Assembly (NCBI GenBank): GCA_900768435.1
Contig: CAAGCW010000017.1
Span: 1-64,000 of the forward strand
Source of the DNA: an uncultured Collinsella sp.
GTDB lineage: Bacteria > Actinomycetota > Coriobacteriia > Coriobacteriales > Coriobacteriaceae
Length of the DNA stretch: 64,000 bases
Reading direction: 5' to 3'
Position 1 is the stretch's first letter. Each line of letters opens with the position of its first letter. Below the pieces are notes generated by a model. That model did no database searches, was not told the origin of the DNA, and worked only from the letters and a program-made list of their open reading frames with translations. Both the position numbers and the translations under genes were made by a program. Positions 16,979 to 25,509 of the stretch are shown piece by piece.

Positions 16979-18760
16979 ATGACGATCACCGAAATCGACG
17001 AGAAGTTCATGCGCGAGGCGTTGGCGGAGGCGCGAGCCGCCGCGGCGGTGGGCGAGGTGCCCATCGGAGCCGTAGTGGTGCGCGACGGCGAGATCGTCGC
17101 GAGGGCGCACAATCGGCGCGAGCTCGACCAGGACCCTTCGGCGCATGCAGAGTTTGCGGCCGTGTGCGCCGCTGCCCAGGCACTTGGCCGCTGGCGCCTT
17201 TCCGATTGCACGGTCTACGTGACGCTTGAGCCTTGCTGCATGTGCGCGGGCCTTATGGTCAACGCGCGCGTGGGGCGCTGCGTGTATGGCGCGAGCGACG
17301 CCAAGGCCGGCGCGCTGGGATCCCTATACGATTTGAATGCCGACTCGCGCCTGAATCATCGGTTTAATGTGACCGCCGGCGTGCTGGCGGATGAGTGTCG
17401 TGAGGTGTTGAGCGGCTATTTTAGTGGGCTGCGTGGTACCGATGGTGCTGGCTGCGGTTGTGGGGCCGATCTTGAGGCGCATGCCGCTCATGCCGAGGCG
17501 CTCGCGTGTGCCGAAGATATCGCCGTTGAGGCGGTCGATTTTGGTGCCGCGTATCGCCGGCCCCGCCGTGTGCTGTTGGCGATCGACTCCTTTAAGGGCA
17601 GCGTTTCGAGCGCACAGGCGGAGGCAGCGGTTGCCGAAGGTGTACGCCGCGTTTGGCCCGATGCCGAGGTGTGCACATTGCCGCTGGCAGATGGCGGCGA
17701 GGGAACGCTCGACGCCATCGCCGCGTGCGGTGGCGAGCTTGTGACCTGCGAGGTTGCAGGCCCCTTGGACGATCGCGTGTCTGCCCGGATGCTGGTGGAC
17801 GGCGAGCGCGAGTCGGCTGTAATTGAGATGGCCGAGGCGGCGGGTATTGGGTACTCGCCTTGCACGGAGTCGACGGCGTTGGCGGCTTCGACCTATGGCG
17901 TGGGCGAGCTCATGCTTCGCGCGGTCCGTGCCGGGGCTAAGACGATCTATATTGGCTTGGGCGGCAGCGCCACCAACGACGGGGGCGCCGGCTTACTGCA
18001 GGCGCTGGGCGCCCACCTTGTCGATGAGCACGGCCACGATATCGCTCCCGGGCTTGTGGGACTTGAGCAGGTGGCGAGTATCGATTTGGCGCCGGCGCTT
18101 CGGGCGCTGCATGGCGCGCGTGTCGTTGTGCTTTCCGATGTCGAGAACCCACTCGTGGGGCGTCGAGGCGCTCTGGCGGTGTTCGGCGGGCAGAAGGGCC
18201 TGCCGACGGGCGACGCCGAGGCACTGCGTAGGTACGACAGTTGGATGGTCGGCTACGGTCGTCTGCTCGATGCGGCGATTGCCGAGGTACGAGCTCAAGA
18301 GCTGCTGCGAGCGCCCGAGGGTGTGCGGACATTTGGCTCGGTGCTCGGTGTGCCCGGCGCCGGTGCCGCCGGTGGCCTGGGCGCCGCGCTGCTGGCACTG
18401 GGTGCGGAGCTGTGCTCGGGCGTGGAGACGGTGCTCGACCTGATTGGGTTTGACGAGCGCGTGCGCGATGTCGACCTGGTCATAACGGGCGAGGGCAATA
18501 TGGACGAGCAATCCGCTGCCGGCAAGGCGCCGGTGGGCGTGGCCCGTCGTGCGAAGCGCTATGGCAAGCCGGTGGTCGCCGTTGTGGGCGGTCGCGCCGA
18601 CAACCTGGATGCGGTGTATGGGCAGGGTATCGACTTGGTTCTGCCGGTCTGCCGCAGGCCCATGGACCTGGAGCGAGCAATCGATCCACAAGAAACTACG
18701 GCCAACCTCATCTGCGCCGGCGAAGCGGTCGCTCGATCCTACGACCTCGCCCGCCTCTAA
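16979..18760 (+). CDS. tadA: Fusion: tRNA-specific adenosine deaminase (TadA) + glycerate kinase
   Basis: 593 residues from ATG 16979 (GGAAGG upstream). Residues 1-150 are a complete TadA, which converts A34 to inosine in tRNA-Arg(ACG): HAE with Zn ligand His56 and catalytic Glu58, and PCCMC with Zn ligands Cys86 and Cys89. A linker rich in Ala, Gly and His covers about 152-196. Residues 197-593 are a complete GlxK-type glycerate kinase (PF02595 family), with DSFKGSVSSAQA, ADGGEGT, GLGGSATNDGGAGLLQALGA, GAAGGLGAAL and a DLVITGEGNMDEQ motif. It phosphorylates glycerate to phosphoglycerate. Both halves keep their key residues and the reading frame is unbroken. I know of no functional reason to join them. 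Confidence 0.93.
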   Translation: MTITEIDEKFMREALAEARAAAAVGEVPIGAVVVRDGEIVARAHNRRELDQDPSAHAEFAAVCAAAQALGRWRLSDCTVYVTLEPCCMCAGLMVNARVGRCVYGASDAKAGALGSLYDLNADSRLNHRFNVTAGVLADECREVLSGYFSGLRGTDGAGCGCGADLEAHAAHAEALACAEDIAVEAVDFGAAYRRPRRVLLAIDSFKGSVSSAQAEAAVAEGVRRVWPDAEVCTLPLADGGEGTLDAIAACGGELVTCEVAGPLDDRVSARMLVDGERESAVIEMAEAAGIGYSPCTESTALAASTYGVGELMLRAVRAGAKTIYIGLGGSATNDGGAGLLQALGAHLVDEHGHDIAPGLVGLEQVASIDLAPALRALHGARVVVLSDVENPLVGRRGALAVFGGQKGLPTGDAEALRRYDSWMVGYGRLLDAAIAEVRAQELLRAPEGVRTFGSVLGVPGAGAAGGLGAALLALGAELCSGVETVLDLIGFDERVRDVDLVITGEGNMDEQSAAGKAPVGVARRAKRYGKPVVAVVGGRADNLDAVYGQGIDLVLPVCRRPMDLERAIDPQETTANLICAGEAVARSYDLARL

Positions 18761-18776
18761 AACCCATTTCTCTATA

Positions 18777-18842
18777 AGTTGCGGTGAAATACGGAGTGTT
18801 TTTGCCTTTAAGGTGCCAATTCAGTCCGTATTCCACCGCAAC
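18777..18842. repeat. Palindromic repeat GTTGCGGTG family, copy 1
   Basis: Arms GTTGCGGTGAAATACGG and CCGTATTCCACCGCAAC (one mismatch) around an inner imperfect hairpin TTGCCTTT...AAGGTGCCAA. It sits 16 bp after the tadA-kinase stop. A second copy with the same arms but a different inner hairpin sequence is at 44800-44864. Confidence 0.85.
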
Positions 18843-18887
18843 ATCGAGAATGGCCAACCGAGGCTGGCCGCCTTGGGCCTTGGGTCG

Positions 18888-19063
18888 GAGCGTCCGCCAT
18901 GGAATGCGGCCATCTACTACGTTTAACCGGGCACCCTCGACCATCTCGGATTTTGTGAAATTAAAACCGCAGGTAGAGAGCTTGCCGATTTTCGAAAAAG
19001 CACGCTATGGTTGACCCCTGCTGCCTAAACGTAGTAGATAAGCCCTTTCCATGGCGCAGCGTC
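18888..19063. repeat. Inverted-repeat element with ATCTACTACGTTTA ends
   Basis: Arms 18897-18926 and 19026-19054 share CCATGGAA...ATCTACTACGTTTA in inverted orientation, with weaker similarity extending on both sides (for example CCTCGACCAT against GGTCAACCAT inside). The roughly 100-bp centre has no gene. It could be a miniature transposon remnant. The remaining stretch to 19389 is AT-rich and holds direct repeats GCCAATTAAT (19238-19247 and 19251-19260) and TAGATTGCTC (about 19213 and 19343), probably promoter sequence for the adhesin. An AGTCTTTTTGGGG segment near 19068 matches the family at 56139 and 60789. Confidence 0.6.
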
Positions 19064-19389
19064 AGATCAGTCTTTTTGGGGCCAGGAAAACACCCGTAAA
19101 GGCATATGAATCTGAACAATTCAATTCTGTGCCTCGTGGCGCTCGATGGTGTTGTCTGGGGATCGGAGACTATGCACTTCAGGTGTTGACGCCGCCATTT
19201 ATGTGCCATTAGTAGATTGCTCTTCGTTCAGTTGTTCGCCAATTAATCTTGCCAATTAATTACCATTTCGAGCGAAGACGTGGATTATTTCCATGATGGG
19301 CCTCTTTGGGCATAATGTTGTCTTTGAACTGCCCTAATCAATAGATTGCTCCTGGGAAGAGAAGGCGACACCAGAGGGGGAGAAGGGAA

Positions 19390-22300
19390 TTGGAGAGGAA
19401 AGTTTTCGGCGGGGGGCAGAGAGCCGCTGCTCTCTGCCTTGCGCTGGTTCTCGGCTTCGGATGTTTATCCGTTGGCGCGACGGCCGGTGTCGCATATGCG
19501 GCCACGGCATCGCGGACTGCGTATACTGCGGAGGAGTTTGAGATCACCCAGGACGGCGTGACCTATTCGTGCGAGACCACGGATAAAGGCACGGCGGAAA
19601 TCACATGTATTGTTGCCGACGACAGTGTGACCGCGGTGAGTGTGCCCAGCTCCATCGAGCATGGTGGCCAGACCTACAAGGTCACCGAACTTGCATTCTC
19701 GTCTGGTATCGTGGCCGAGAACGTTGAGCAGCTGACGCTTCCCGACACGCTCGAAAACGTGCGCGGATGGTATTTCCGGAAGTTCGTAAAGGTCAAGGAG
19801 CTCCATATCCCTGGCTCCATCAAGGACTTCAGTTGCACGCTGCAAAACGCCGGCTCACTCGAAAAGCTCTATTTCGATGAGGGCGTCGAGAAGATTAGCG
19901 CCAACATGATGGTCAATGGCTGCAGCAGTCTTTCGGAGATCGATCTCCCCTCCACCCTCAAAATGATTTCGGGTTCGGGTGCCTTCGAGGGGGCTACGGC
20001 CCTCACAAGCATCGAGTTTCCAAAAGATGTCGCCTTCGACGACACCATAACGGGCGTGCTCGAAGGCTGCACGTCTCTGACAAGCGTGTCGTTGCCCGCT
20101 TCGGTTATCAAGATTCCCTCGGGCATGTTTCAAGGATGCACCTCTCTAACATCCGTCACCGCGCTGAGCGAAATCGAGTCCATCGGGGATAGGGCGTTTC
20201 AGAATTGCTCGAGTTTGACCGGCATCGATTTCCCGGGCACATTGACGAGCATCGGATTCTCTGCTTTCCAGGGGTGTACCAGCCTGATGAGCGTGCCCAA
20301 GCTAAACAAGGTGACAAAGATGGGTAGCGGGGCTTTTCGCGAGTGCAAAAATCTGCGGGCGTCCGTGGACCTGTCCTCGCTCCAGAGCATTCCGGACTAT
20401 GCGTTTTGCTATACGCCGGTTAAGATCGTGGGGCTTTGCGACAACCTGAAGAGTATCGGTGTCTGGGCCTTTATCTGGAGCAACGTCGCCGTCCAACTTC
20501 CCGAGACACTTGAGAAAATTGGCAACTACGCCTTCTATGGCGGCACGTTGCCGGAGCAGCTTTCCATTCCGGATTCTGTGACTTCCGTTGGCACGGCAGC
20601 CTTTTCGGGCGTAGATGGCGTGAGGGATGTGACGATCGGACGCGGTCTCACCAAAATACCCTCGGGTATGTTTGACGACAGCACGGTTCAAAAGATCACA
20701 ATCGAAAACAGCATGGACGACATCACCGGCTCGGAGAACCTCCCGAGCTCTGGCGTCGATATCGTCTACACGCGCGAGTCCATCGGCGACGGCGTCGGCG
20801 ATACCGTGAGCGATGACAGCACCAAGACCCTTCAGGAGCTGGTCAATGAGGCCCCCAATGGCAAGGAAACCGTCATCACCCTGAAAAAGCACGTGAAGCT
20901 CGGCTCCACGCTCACGATTCCTGCCGGGAAGATGATTAAGATCACGTCGAATGAGCCCTATACCATCCTGGCAAAGAAAAGCGGCGTCTCTGTATTGGTC
21001 AATGTTGCCGAGAGGGCATCCCTCGAGCTGTCGGGGAACGTGTCCCTGAGGGGTCGCTACAACAAGGGCGCCATTATTTCTAGCAAGGGAGCGGTTGTGC
21101 TCTCTGGCGAGGCCGTTGTGTGCGACGGCACTGCGAGCAGCGTCAATACGGGTGTCCTCGACGTCTCGGGAGACAAGGCCTCGCTTACCATGACGGGCGG
21201 CGTTATCGAGCAGTGTGAACTTAAGGACGCATATTGCGGTGCTGTCCACGCGAAGGACGGCGCTCATGTTGTCATGAAGGGTGGCGTTATCCGCAACAAC
21301 GGAATCGTTACCGGAGACACTAACGGCTATCACCTCACATCTTCTGGCGTCATGTTGATGGGCAATGCCCGCTTTGACATGAGCGGAGGCAGCATCGAGG
21401 GCAACAGCGGCTATCGAGGCAGCGCGGTCCTTGCGTACAGTGAGGGGGAGGGCGATAGCCAAAGAGCCAAGTTTATGATGACCGGAGGTCAGATTTCGGG
21501 TAACAAGAGCAGTCGGCTTGAGAAAACCTATGATCCTTCCGGAGCGGTTCACATCGAAGGCAACGCCGAGTTCACCATGAAGGGTGGAGAGATTAAGAAC
21601 AACGTTGCGTCTGGCAACGGCAAAGGCGGCGGAGTGTGTGTGGTCGACCCGGGCTGTCAGAATAGCGAAATGGGGAATACTGCTTTCACCATGCAGGGCG
21701 GGTCCATATCTGGCAACTCCGCTTCCGCCGGCGGAGGCGTCTATACCTATTCGAATGACGTCACGCTCAGCGCGGGCGAGATCAAGGGCAATACTGCTTG
21801 GAGCATGGGCGGCGGCGTGTATAGCGAAGGCAACGAGTATCTTGGCTATAGTACGCTCCATATCGAAAACGCTTGCGTTGTTGATAACCATGCGGATAAA
21901 CAGGGCGGCGGCATGTGGTTCTGCCCTACCGGAGATGCCAAGGTCTATGTCCAGGACGGCGGCCTGATCGCCAAGAACACGGCTGGCGAGGCGGGAGACG
22001 ACTTCGTCTTCACCGGCGCCAAAGACGCCAAATACAAACTGACCTTGGCCAACCGCGCTCCGGGCGGCGGAAAGGTCAGCTGGTACAGAGACGGTGGACT
22101 GCTTAACCCCGAGGGCACCACTGCGGCAACAAACCCCAAAATCCCGCGATTTACGCCCGATGGTGACAACGGCGAGCCCCTGTCCTTTACCGACGCCACG
22201 CCGAACGTCGCGCTTAAATCTGTGATGAGCGAGGATGTGTATAACCTCGGCGGCGGTCAGACGTCGCTGACGATCTCCGGCAATACGGCGCCGTTGGGAG

Positions 22301-23826
22301 GCGGCATCGGCGCCAACGGCGGTGTCGTCATCGGTAAGTCCGAGAACATCGACATTCCCATCGAAAAGGTCTGGGAGAACCCCAGGATTCCCCATCCTAA
22401 TAAGGTCAAAGCAAATCTCAAGAACGGCGATACCGTCATCGATTCGATCACCCTGAGCGAGTCCAACGGCTGGAAGGGCGTCTTCTCCAACCTGCCGCAG
22501 CGTGATGCTTCCGGCTCCGAGGTCGACTACACCGTGGCCGAGGACCCCGTCGAGGGCTACGGCTCGAAGGTCACCGGCGACGCCGCCCACGGCTTCACCG
22601 TGACCAACACCTCCACGGCCAAGGTCGACTACTCGGCCCGCGCGGGCGTGCGCCTGTCCAAGACGCTCTCCGGCCGCGCCATGGAGGCGGGGCAGTTCGC
22701 CTTCACCGTGACCGCGGACGCCGAGACGGCCGCCAGGCTCGGCCTCAAGACCGACCGGGACGCCTACGCCGTGGCCGCGGCCGATGACGGCGCGGCCGAC
22801 CTGGTCGACCTCATCGGCGGGACCGCGGGCAGCGATGTGAAGTTCACCGATGCCGATGCGGGCAAGGTCTACCGCTTCACCGTCACCGAGACCAAGCTCG
22901 GCGGCGAGGGCTACGCCAACGACACCGCGCCGCGCACGGTGACCATCGCGCCCGCCTACGACGCCGCGACGGGCAGACTCACGGTCACGACCGCGGTTGC
23001 CAAGGACGGTGTCGAGGTCGCACGCAGCGAGGTCTCCACGGCAGATGACGCCACGTCGGCGCCCGCGCCCGTGACGGTCGCGTTCCAGAACTCCTACGAG
23101 GCCACCGGAACGCTTGGCGGCGAGGGCAACGTGGCAATTAACGCCACCAAGACGCTGACGGGCCGAGCCGCGGCGGCGGGCGAGTTCTCGTTCTCCGTCC
23201 GCGATGCCCAAGGTAACGTGGTCGCGACCGCGACCAACCAGGCCTCCGGCGACGGCGAGGCCGCGGGACTTGCGTTCTCGCCCATTGCCTACACTACCGA
23301 CGCTCTCGAGCGGATGGTGGCGGACGGCATCGCCACCAGGGCCGCCGACGGCTCCTGGGTCATTCCCTATACCGTATCCGAGGACGGCACGGACCGGCTG
23401 TCCGCGGGCGTGACGGCGACCGCCTCGAGCTTCGATATCACGGTCAAGGTGACCGATAACGGCAAGGGCGGGCTGGATGTGGCCGTGGTCTACCCCGAGG
23501 GCTCCGACGGCACGCTGTCGTTCGTGAACGGCTACAGCGCCGGCGAGGCGACGGTCGACCTCTCGGGTACCAAGACGCTGGCGTTCGGCCAGGCCGGACT
23601 CGGCCTGGCGCAGGCCGACATCGCGGGCAAGTACACCTTTAAGATTGCACCGCTGGACGGCGCGCCCGCGCCGGTCGACGCCTCTGGCAAGACGGTGACC
23701 GAGGCGACCAACGACGCCGCCGGCAACGTCGAGCTGGGCATGTCACGTTCAAGCAGCCGAGCGACCTCGATGACGTCGAGATCGACGGCGACGGCCTGCG
23801 TACCAAGACGTTTGCCTACCGGGTGA
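19390..23826 (+). CDS. Giant surface adhesin, 5' part (BspA-type LRR, beta-helix, Cna-B and pilin-type domains), frameshifted
   Basis: 1478 residues from TTG 19390 (GGGGGAGAAGGG upstream) with a signal peptide ending near Ala38. Order: BspA/LRR_5 leucine-rich repeats (about 70-455; motifs such as GCTSLTSVSLPASV), a parallel beta-helix of GG-rich turns (about 475-980; MTGGVIEQC, MKGGVIRNN), a Cna-B domain (about 987-1075), then Spy0128/FctA-like isopeptide pilin domains, each opening with a KTL motif and closing with FxNxY. The frame is lost near 23739: codons read GGC-ATG-TCA where one inserted base would restore VTFKQPSDL, and translation stops at 23826 after about 28 wrong residues. As written, this part lacks its wall anchor. 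Confidence 0.9.
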   Translation: MERKVFGGGQRAAALCLALVLGFGCLSVGATAGVAYAATASRTAYTAEEFEITQDGVTYSCETTDKGTAEITCIVADDSVTAVSVPSSIEHGGQTYKVTELAFSSGIVAENVEQLTLPDTLENVRGWYFRKFVKVKELHIPGSIKDFSCTLQNAGSLEKLYFDEGVEKISANMMVNGCSSLSEIDLPSTLKMISGSGAFEGATALTSIEFPKDVAFDDTITGVLEGCTSLTSVSLPASVIKIPSGMFQGCTSLTSVTALSEIESIGDRAFQNCSSLTGIDFPGTLTSIGFSAFQGCTSLMSVPKLNKVTKMGSGAFRECKNLRASVDLSSLQSIPDYAFCYTPVKIVGLCDNLKSIGVWAFIWSNVAVQLPETLEKIGNYAFYGGTLPEQLSIPDSVTSVGTAAFSGVDGVRDVTIGRGLTKIPSGMFDDSTVQKITIENSMDDITGSENLPSSGVDIVYTRESIGDGVGDTVSDDSTKTLQELVNEAPNGKETVITLKKHVKLGSTLTIPAGKMIKITSNEPYTILAKKSGVSVLVNVAERASLELSGNVSLRGRYNKGAIISSKGAVVLSGEAVVCDGTASSVNTGVLDVSGDKASLTMTGGVIEQCELKDAYCGAVHAKDGAHVVMKGGVIRNNGIVTGDTNGYHLTSSGVMLMGNARFDMSGGSIEGNSGYRGSAVLAYSEGEGDSQRAKFMMTGGQISGNKSSRLEKTYDPSGAVHIEGNAEFTMKGGEIKNNVASGNGKGGGVCVVDPGCQNSEMGNTAFTMQGGSISGNSASAGGGVYTYSNDVTLSAGEIKGNTAWSMGGGVYSEGNEYLGYSTLHIENACVVDNHADKQGGGMWFCPTGDAKVYVQDGGLIAKNTAGEAGDDFVFTGAKDAKYKLTLANRAPGGGKVSWYRDGGLLNPEGTTAATNPKIPRFTPDGDNGEPLSFTDATPNVALKSVMSEDVYNLGGGQTSLTISGNTAPLGGGIGANGGVVIGKSENIDIPIEKVWENPRIPHPNKVKANLKNGDTVIDSITLSESNGWKGVFSNLPQRDASGSEVDYTVAEDPVEGYGSKVTGDAAHGFTVTNTSTAKVDYSARAGVRLSKTLSGRAMEAGQFAFTVTADAETAARLGLKTDRDAYAVAAADDGAADLVDLIGGTAGSDVKFTDADAGKVYRFTVTETKLGGEGYANDTAPRTVTIAPAYDAATGRLTVTTAVAKDGVEVARSEVSTADDATSAPAPVTVAFQNSYEATGTLGGEGNVAINATKTLTGRAAAAGEFSFSVRDAQGNVVATATNQASGDGEAAGLAFSPIAYTTDALERMVADGIATRAADGSWVIPYTVSEDGTDRLSAGVTATASSFDITVKVTDNGKGGLDVAVVYPEGSDGTLSFVNGYSAGEATVDLSGTKTLAFGQAGLGLAQADIAGKYTFKIAPLDGAPAPVDASGKTVTEATNDAAGNVELGMSRSSSRATSMTSRSTATACVPRRLPTG

Positions 23827-24971
23827 GCGAGTCCGGCTCGGTTGACGGCGTGGTCAACGATGCGACGGCGACCAGGACCTTCACGGTCAGGGTGGTCGAG
23901 GACACTAACGCGGGCACGCTCGCCGCGGAGGTCCTGCCCGCAGAGGGCACGCCCGAGGGCAAGGGCGCGTTCGAGTTCACCAACACCTACGGCGTGAACC
24001 CGACGCCGAGCTCCGTCACCGACCAGATCACGGTGAGCAAGAAGCTCGAGGGCCGTGACCTGGTCGAGGGCGAGTTCGAGTTCCAGCTGGTCGAGATTGC
24101 CGCCGACGGTAGCGAGAGCGTCGCGGCGACGGGCAAGAACGCCGCCGACGGCGCGGTCGCGCTCAGCCCCGTTACCTACACCGCGCCCGGTACGCACGGC
24201 TACGAGCTGCGCGAGGTCGCCGGCACGGCGAGCGGCGTGACGTACGACAAGACGACGTACCGCGTGCGCACGACGGTCACCGATGCCGGTAACGGCACGC
24301 TCGCCGTCAAGCACGAGCTGGCGGATGCCGAGGGCAATCTCGCGGGCGACGACTCGGTGACCTTTACCAACGGCTACAAGGCCGCACCCGTCACCCTCAA
24401 GCTGGGCGCCGCCAAGGTGCTCAAGGGCGCCGAGCTCAAGGCGGGCCAGTTTAGCTTTGAGCTCAAGAGCCGGGACGGCAAGGTCATGTCGACCGCCAAG
24501 AATGCCGCCGATGGCAGCGTCACGTTCGATGCGCTGACCTTCAAGCAGGCTGGCACCTACACCTTCACGGTGAGCGAGGTCGACGACGGCCAGGCGCACG
24601 TGACCTACGACAAGGCGGTGCACAAGATCGTCGTCACGGTGAGCGACGAGGCGGCAGACGGCACCAGGACGGGCTATCTGTCGGCGAAGGTTTCCTACGA
24701 GGGCGACGCCGGCCTGCCGCCGGTCTTCACCAACAGCTACGCCGAGGAGCCCGGCACCCCCGGCACCCCCGAGAACCCCGGCACGCCGGGCGGCGGCTCG
24801 GGCGGCGGTTCAGATAGCGGCTCCGGCAGCGGCGCTAGCGGTGACGGCTCCAAGGGCGGTATGCCCGACACCGGCGACCGCAGCCTGCCGGCGGCCGCGC
24901 TCGCGGTCATGGCCGGCACCGGCGCGCTGGCCATAGCGGGCGGTGCGGTCCTGTACCGCAGGCGCCGCTAG
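23823..24971 (+). pseudogene. Giant surface adhesin, 3' part with MPDTG wall-sorting signal (out of frame)
   Basis: Continuation of the adhesin in another frame. The matching reading actually begins near 23742; the first possible start is GTG 23823, overlapping the upstream TGA by 4 bp. It completes the third pilin-type domain and adds two more (ending FTNGY and FTNSY), then a Pro/Gly/Ser linker, MPDTG at 24861-24875, a hydrophobic helix and an RRRR tail. This is a sortase-type anchor with Met in place of Leu. It has no signal peptide, so it could not reach the surface alone. From 19390 to 24971 the length is one base short of a whole number of codons, which indicates a single-base deletion or a sequencing error. 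Confidence 0.85.
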
Positions 24972-24983
24972 CGATATGGACGA

Positions 24984-25016
24984 GTGGGGCGGATCCATCC
25001 GATGGGTTCGCCCCAC
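24984..25016 (+). terminator. Hairpin after the adhesin
   Basis: GTGGGGCG / CGCCCCAC arms with an inner CCATCCGATGG stem, 13 bp after the adhesin stop. No T-run follows, because the SRP RNA promoter begins here. Confidence 0.55.
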
Positions 25017-25045
25017 TTGCCCTGGCGGGCGGGAGCAGGTAAGAT
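25017..25045 (+). promoter_or_regulatory. Promoter of the SRP RNA gene
   Basis: -35 TTGCCC (25017-25022), exact 17-bp spacer, -10 TAAGAT (25040-25045). It predicts initiation near 25052, which matches the start of the RNA's closing stem. Confidence 0.7.
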
Positions 25046-25052
25046 ATACCGA

Positions 25053-25172
25053 GCGCCTAGCGCGTTCGATGGGTTCGGATGACGACATGTTCCGAATCTG
25101 GTCAGGTCCGGAAGGAAGCAGCCATAAGGAGCCTCTGTCGGGCATCCGAATCCATCGAGTGCGCAGGCGTTT
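25053..25172 (+). ncRNA. ffs: Small signal recognition particle RNA (4.5S type)
   Basis: Contains the invariant SRP domain IV: GGTCAGG, then TCCGGAAGGAAGCAGCC (about 25100-25123), the binding site for Ffh. The ends form a long closing helix (GCGCCTAGCGC...GATGG...TTCGGATG with CATCCGAATCCATCGA...GCGCAGGC). A run of six T at 25170-25175 ends transcription. With Ffh it targets nascent membrane and secreted proteins to the translocon. Its length of about 118 nt is that of the compact type without Alu domain. Confidence 0.95.
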
Positions 25173-25297
25173 TTTGGTGCCGCGGCTACCCGCGAGTGCC
25201 GGCAGGGCGCTTGGTGTCTCGCTGGTCCTCGGCTTCGCCTGCGGGATCGCTCGACTACCAAGCGCCCTGCCGGCACTCGCGGGTAGCCGACCAAAAC
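25173..25297. repeat. Giant hairpin element D
   Basis: 125 bp directly abutting the SRP RNA terminator. Arms 25183-25214 and 25258-25289 are perfectly complementary over about 32 bp, and extend outward imperfectly (TTTTGGT / ACCAAAA). The loop contains TCGCTGGTCCTCGG-CTTCG-CCTGCGGGATCGC. Loop sequence is shared with elements at 14943-15067 (GTCCTCGG, CCTGCGG) and 53560-53660 (TCGCT...GCTTCGC...GGG-TCGC), while the stems are unrelated in sequence. The following stretch to 25424 shows no gene; part of it (about 25313-25375) is distantly similar to 19105-19165. Confidence 0.8.
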
Positions 25298-25424
25298 CGC
25301 CTGAAGGGTCACATTTATCTGAATAATTTAATCCCGTGCCTTTTGCTGCTCGCTGGCGTTGTCTGGGCATTGATGGCTACGTAGTTTAAGAGGCGGCGGT
25401 GCTGTTGTTTGAATTTTTGCAGTT

Positions 25425-25466
25425 AAAGAGGTCCGTTTCCCTAGGTGGGGAAACGGACCTCTTTTT
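25425..25466. terminator. Bidirectional Rho-independent terminator
   Basis: AAAGAGGTCCGTTTCC / GGAAACGGACCTCTTT stem with a short loop and TTTTT. It lies downstream of the LANTG coiled-coil gene on the minus strand. Confidence 0.88.
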
Positions 25467-25509
25467 GTCTCTGGGCTTGTGGATTGGCGAAGACAATAAC
25501 CGCTGGCAG

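Noticed and set aside
20302..23211. 969-codon minus-strand open frame under the adhesin
   Set aside because: Complement of repetitive GC-rich adhesin codons. No ribosome site, and the composition is typical of an antisense shadow; the plus-strand domains are clear.
25173..25297. Ordinary terminator of the SRP RNA
   Set aside because: The T-run at 25170-25175 already ends the RNA gene. A 32-bp perfect stem with loop sequence shared with distant elements is not a normal terminator.
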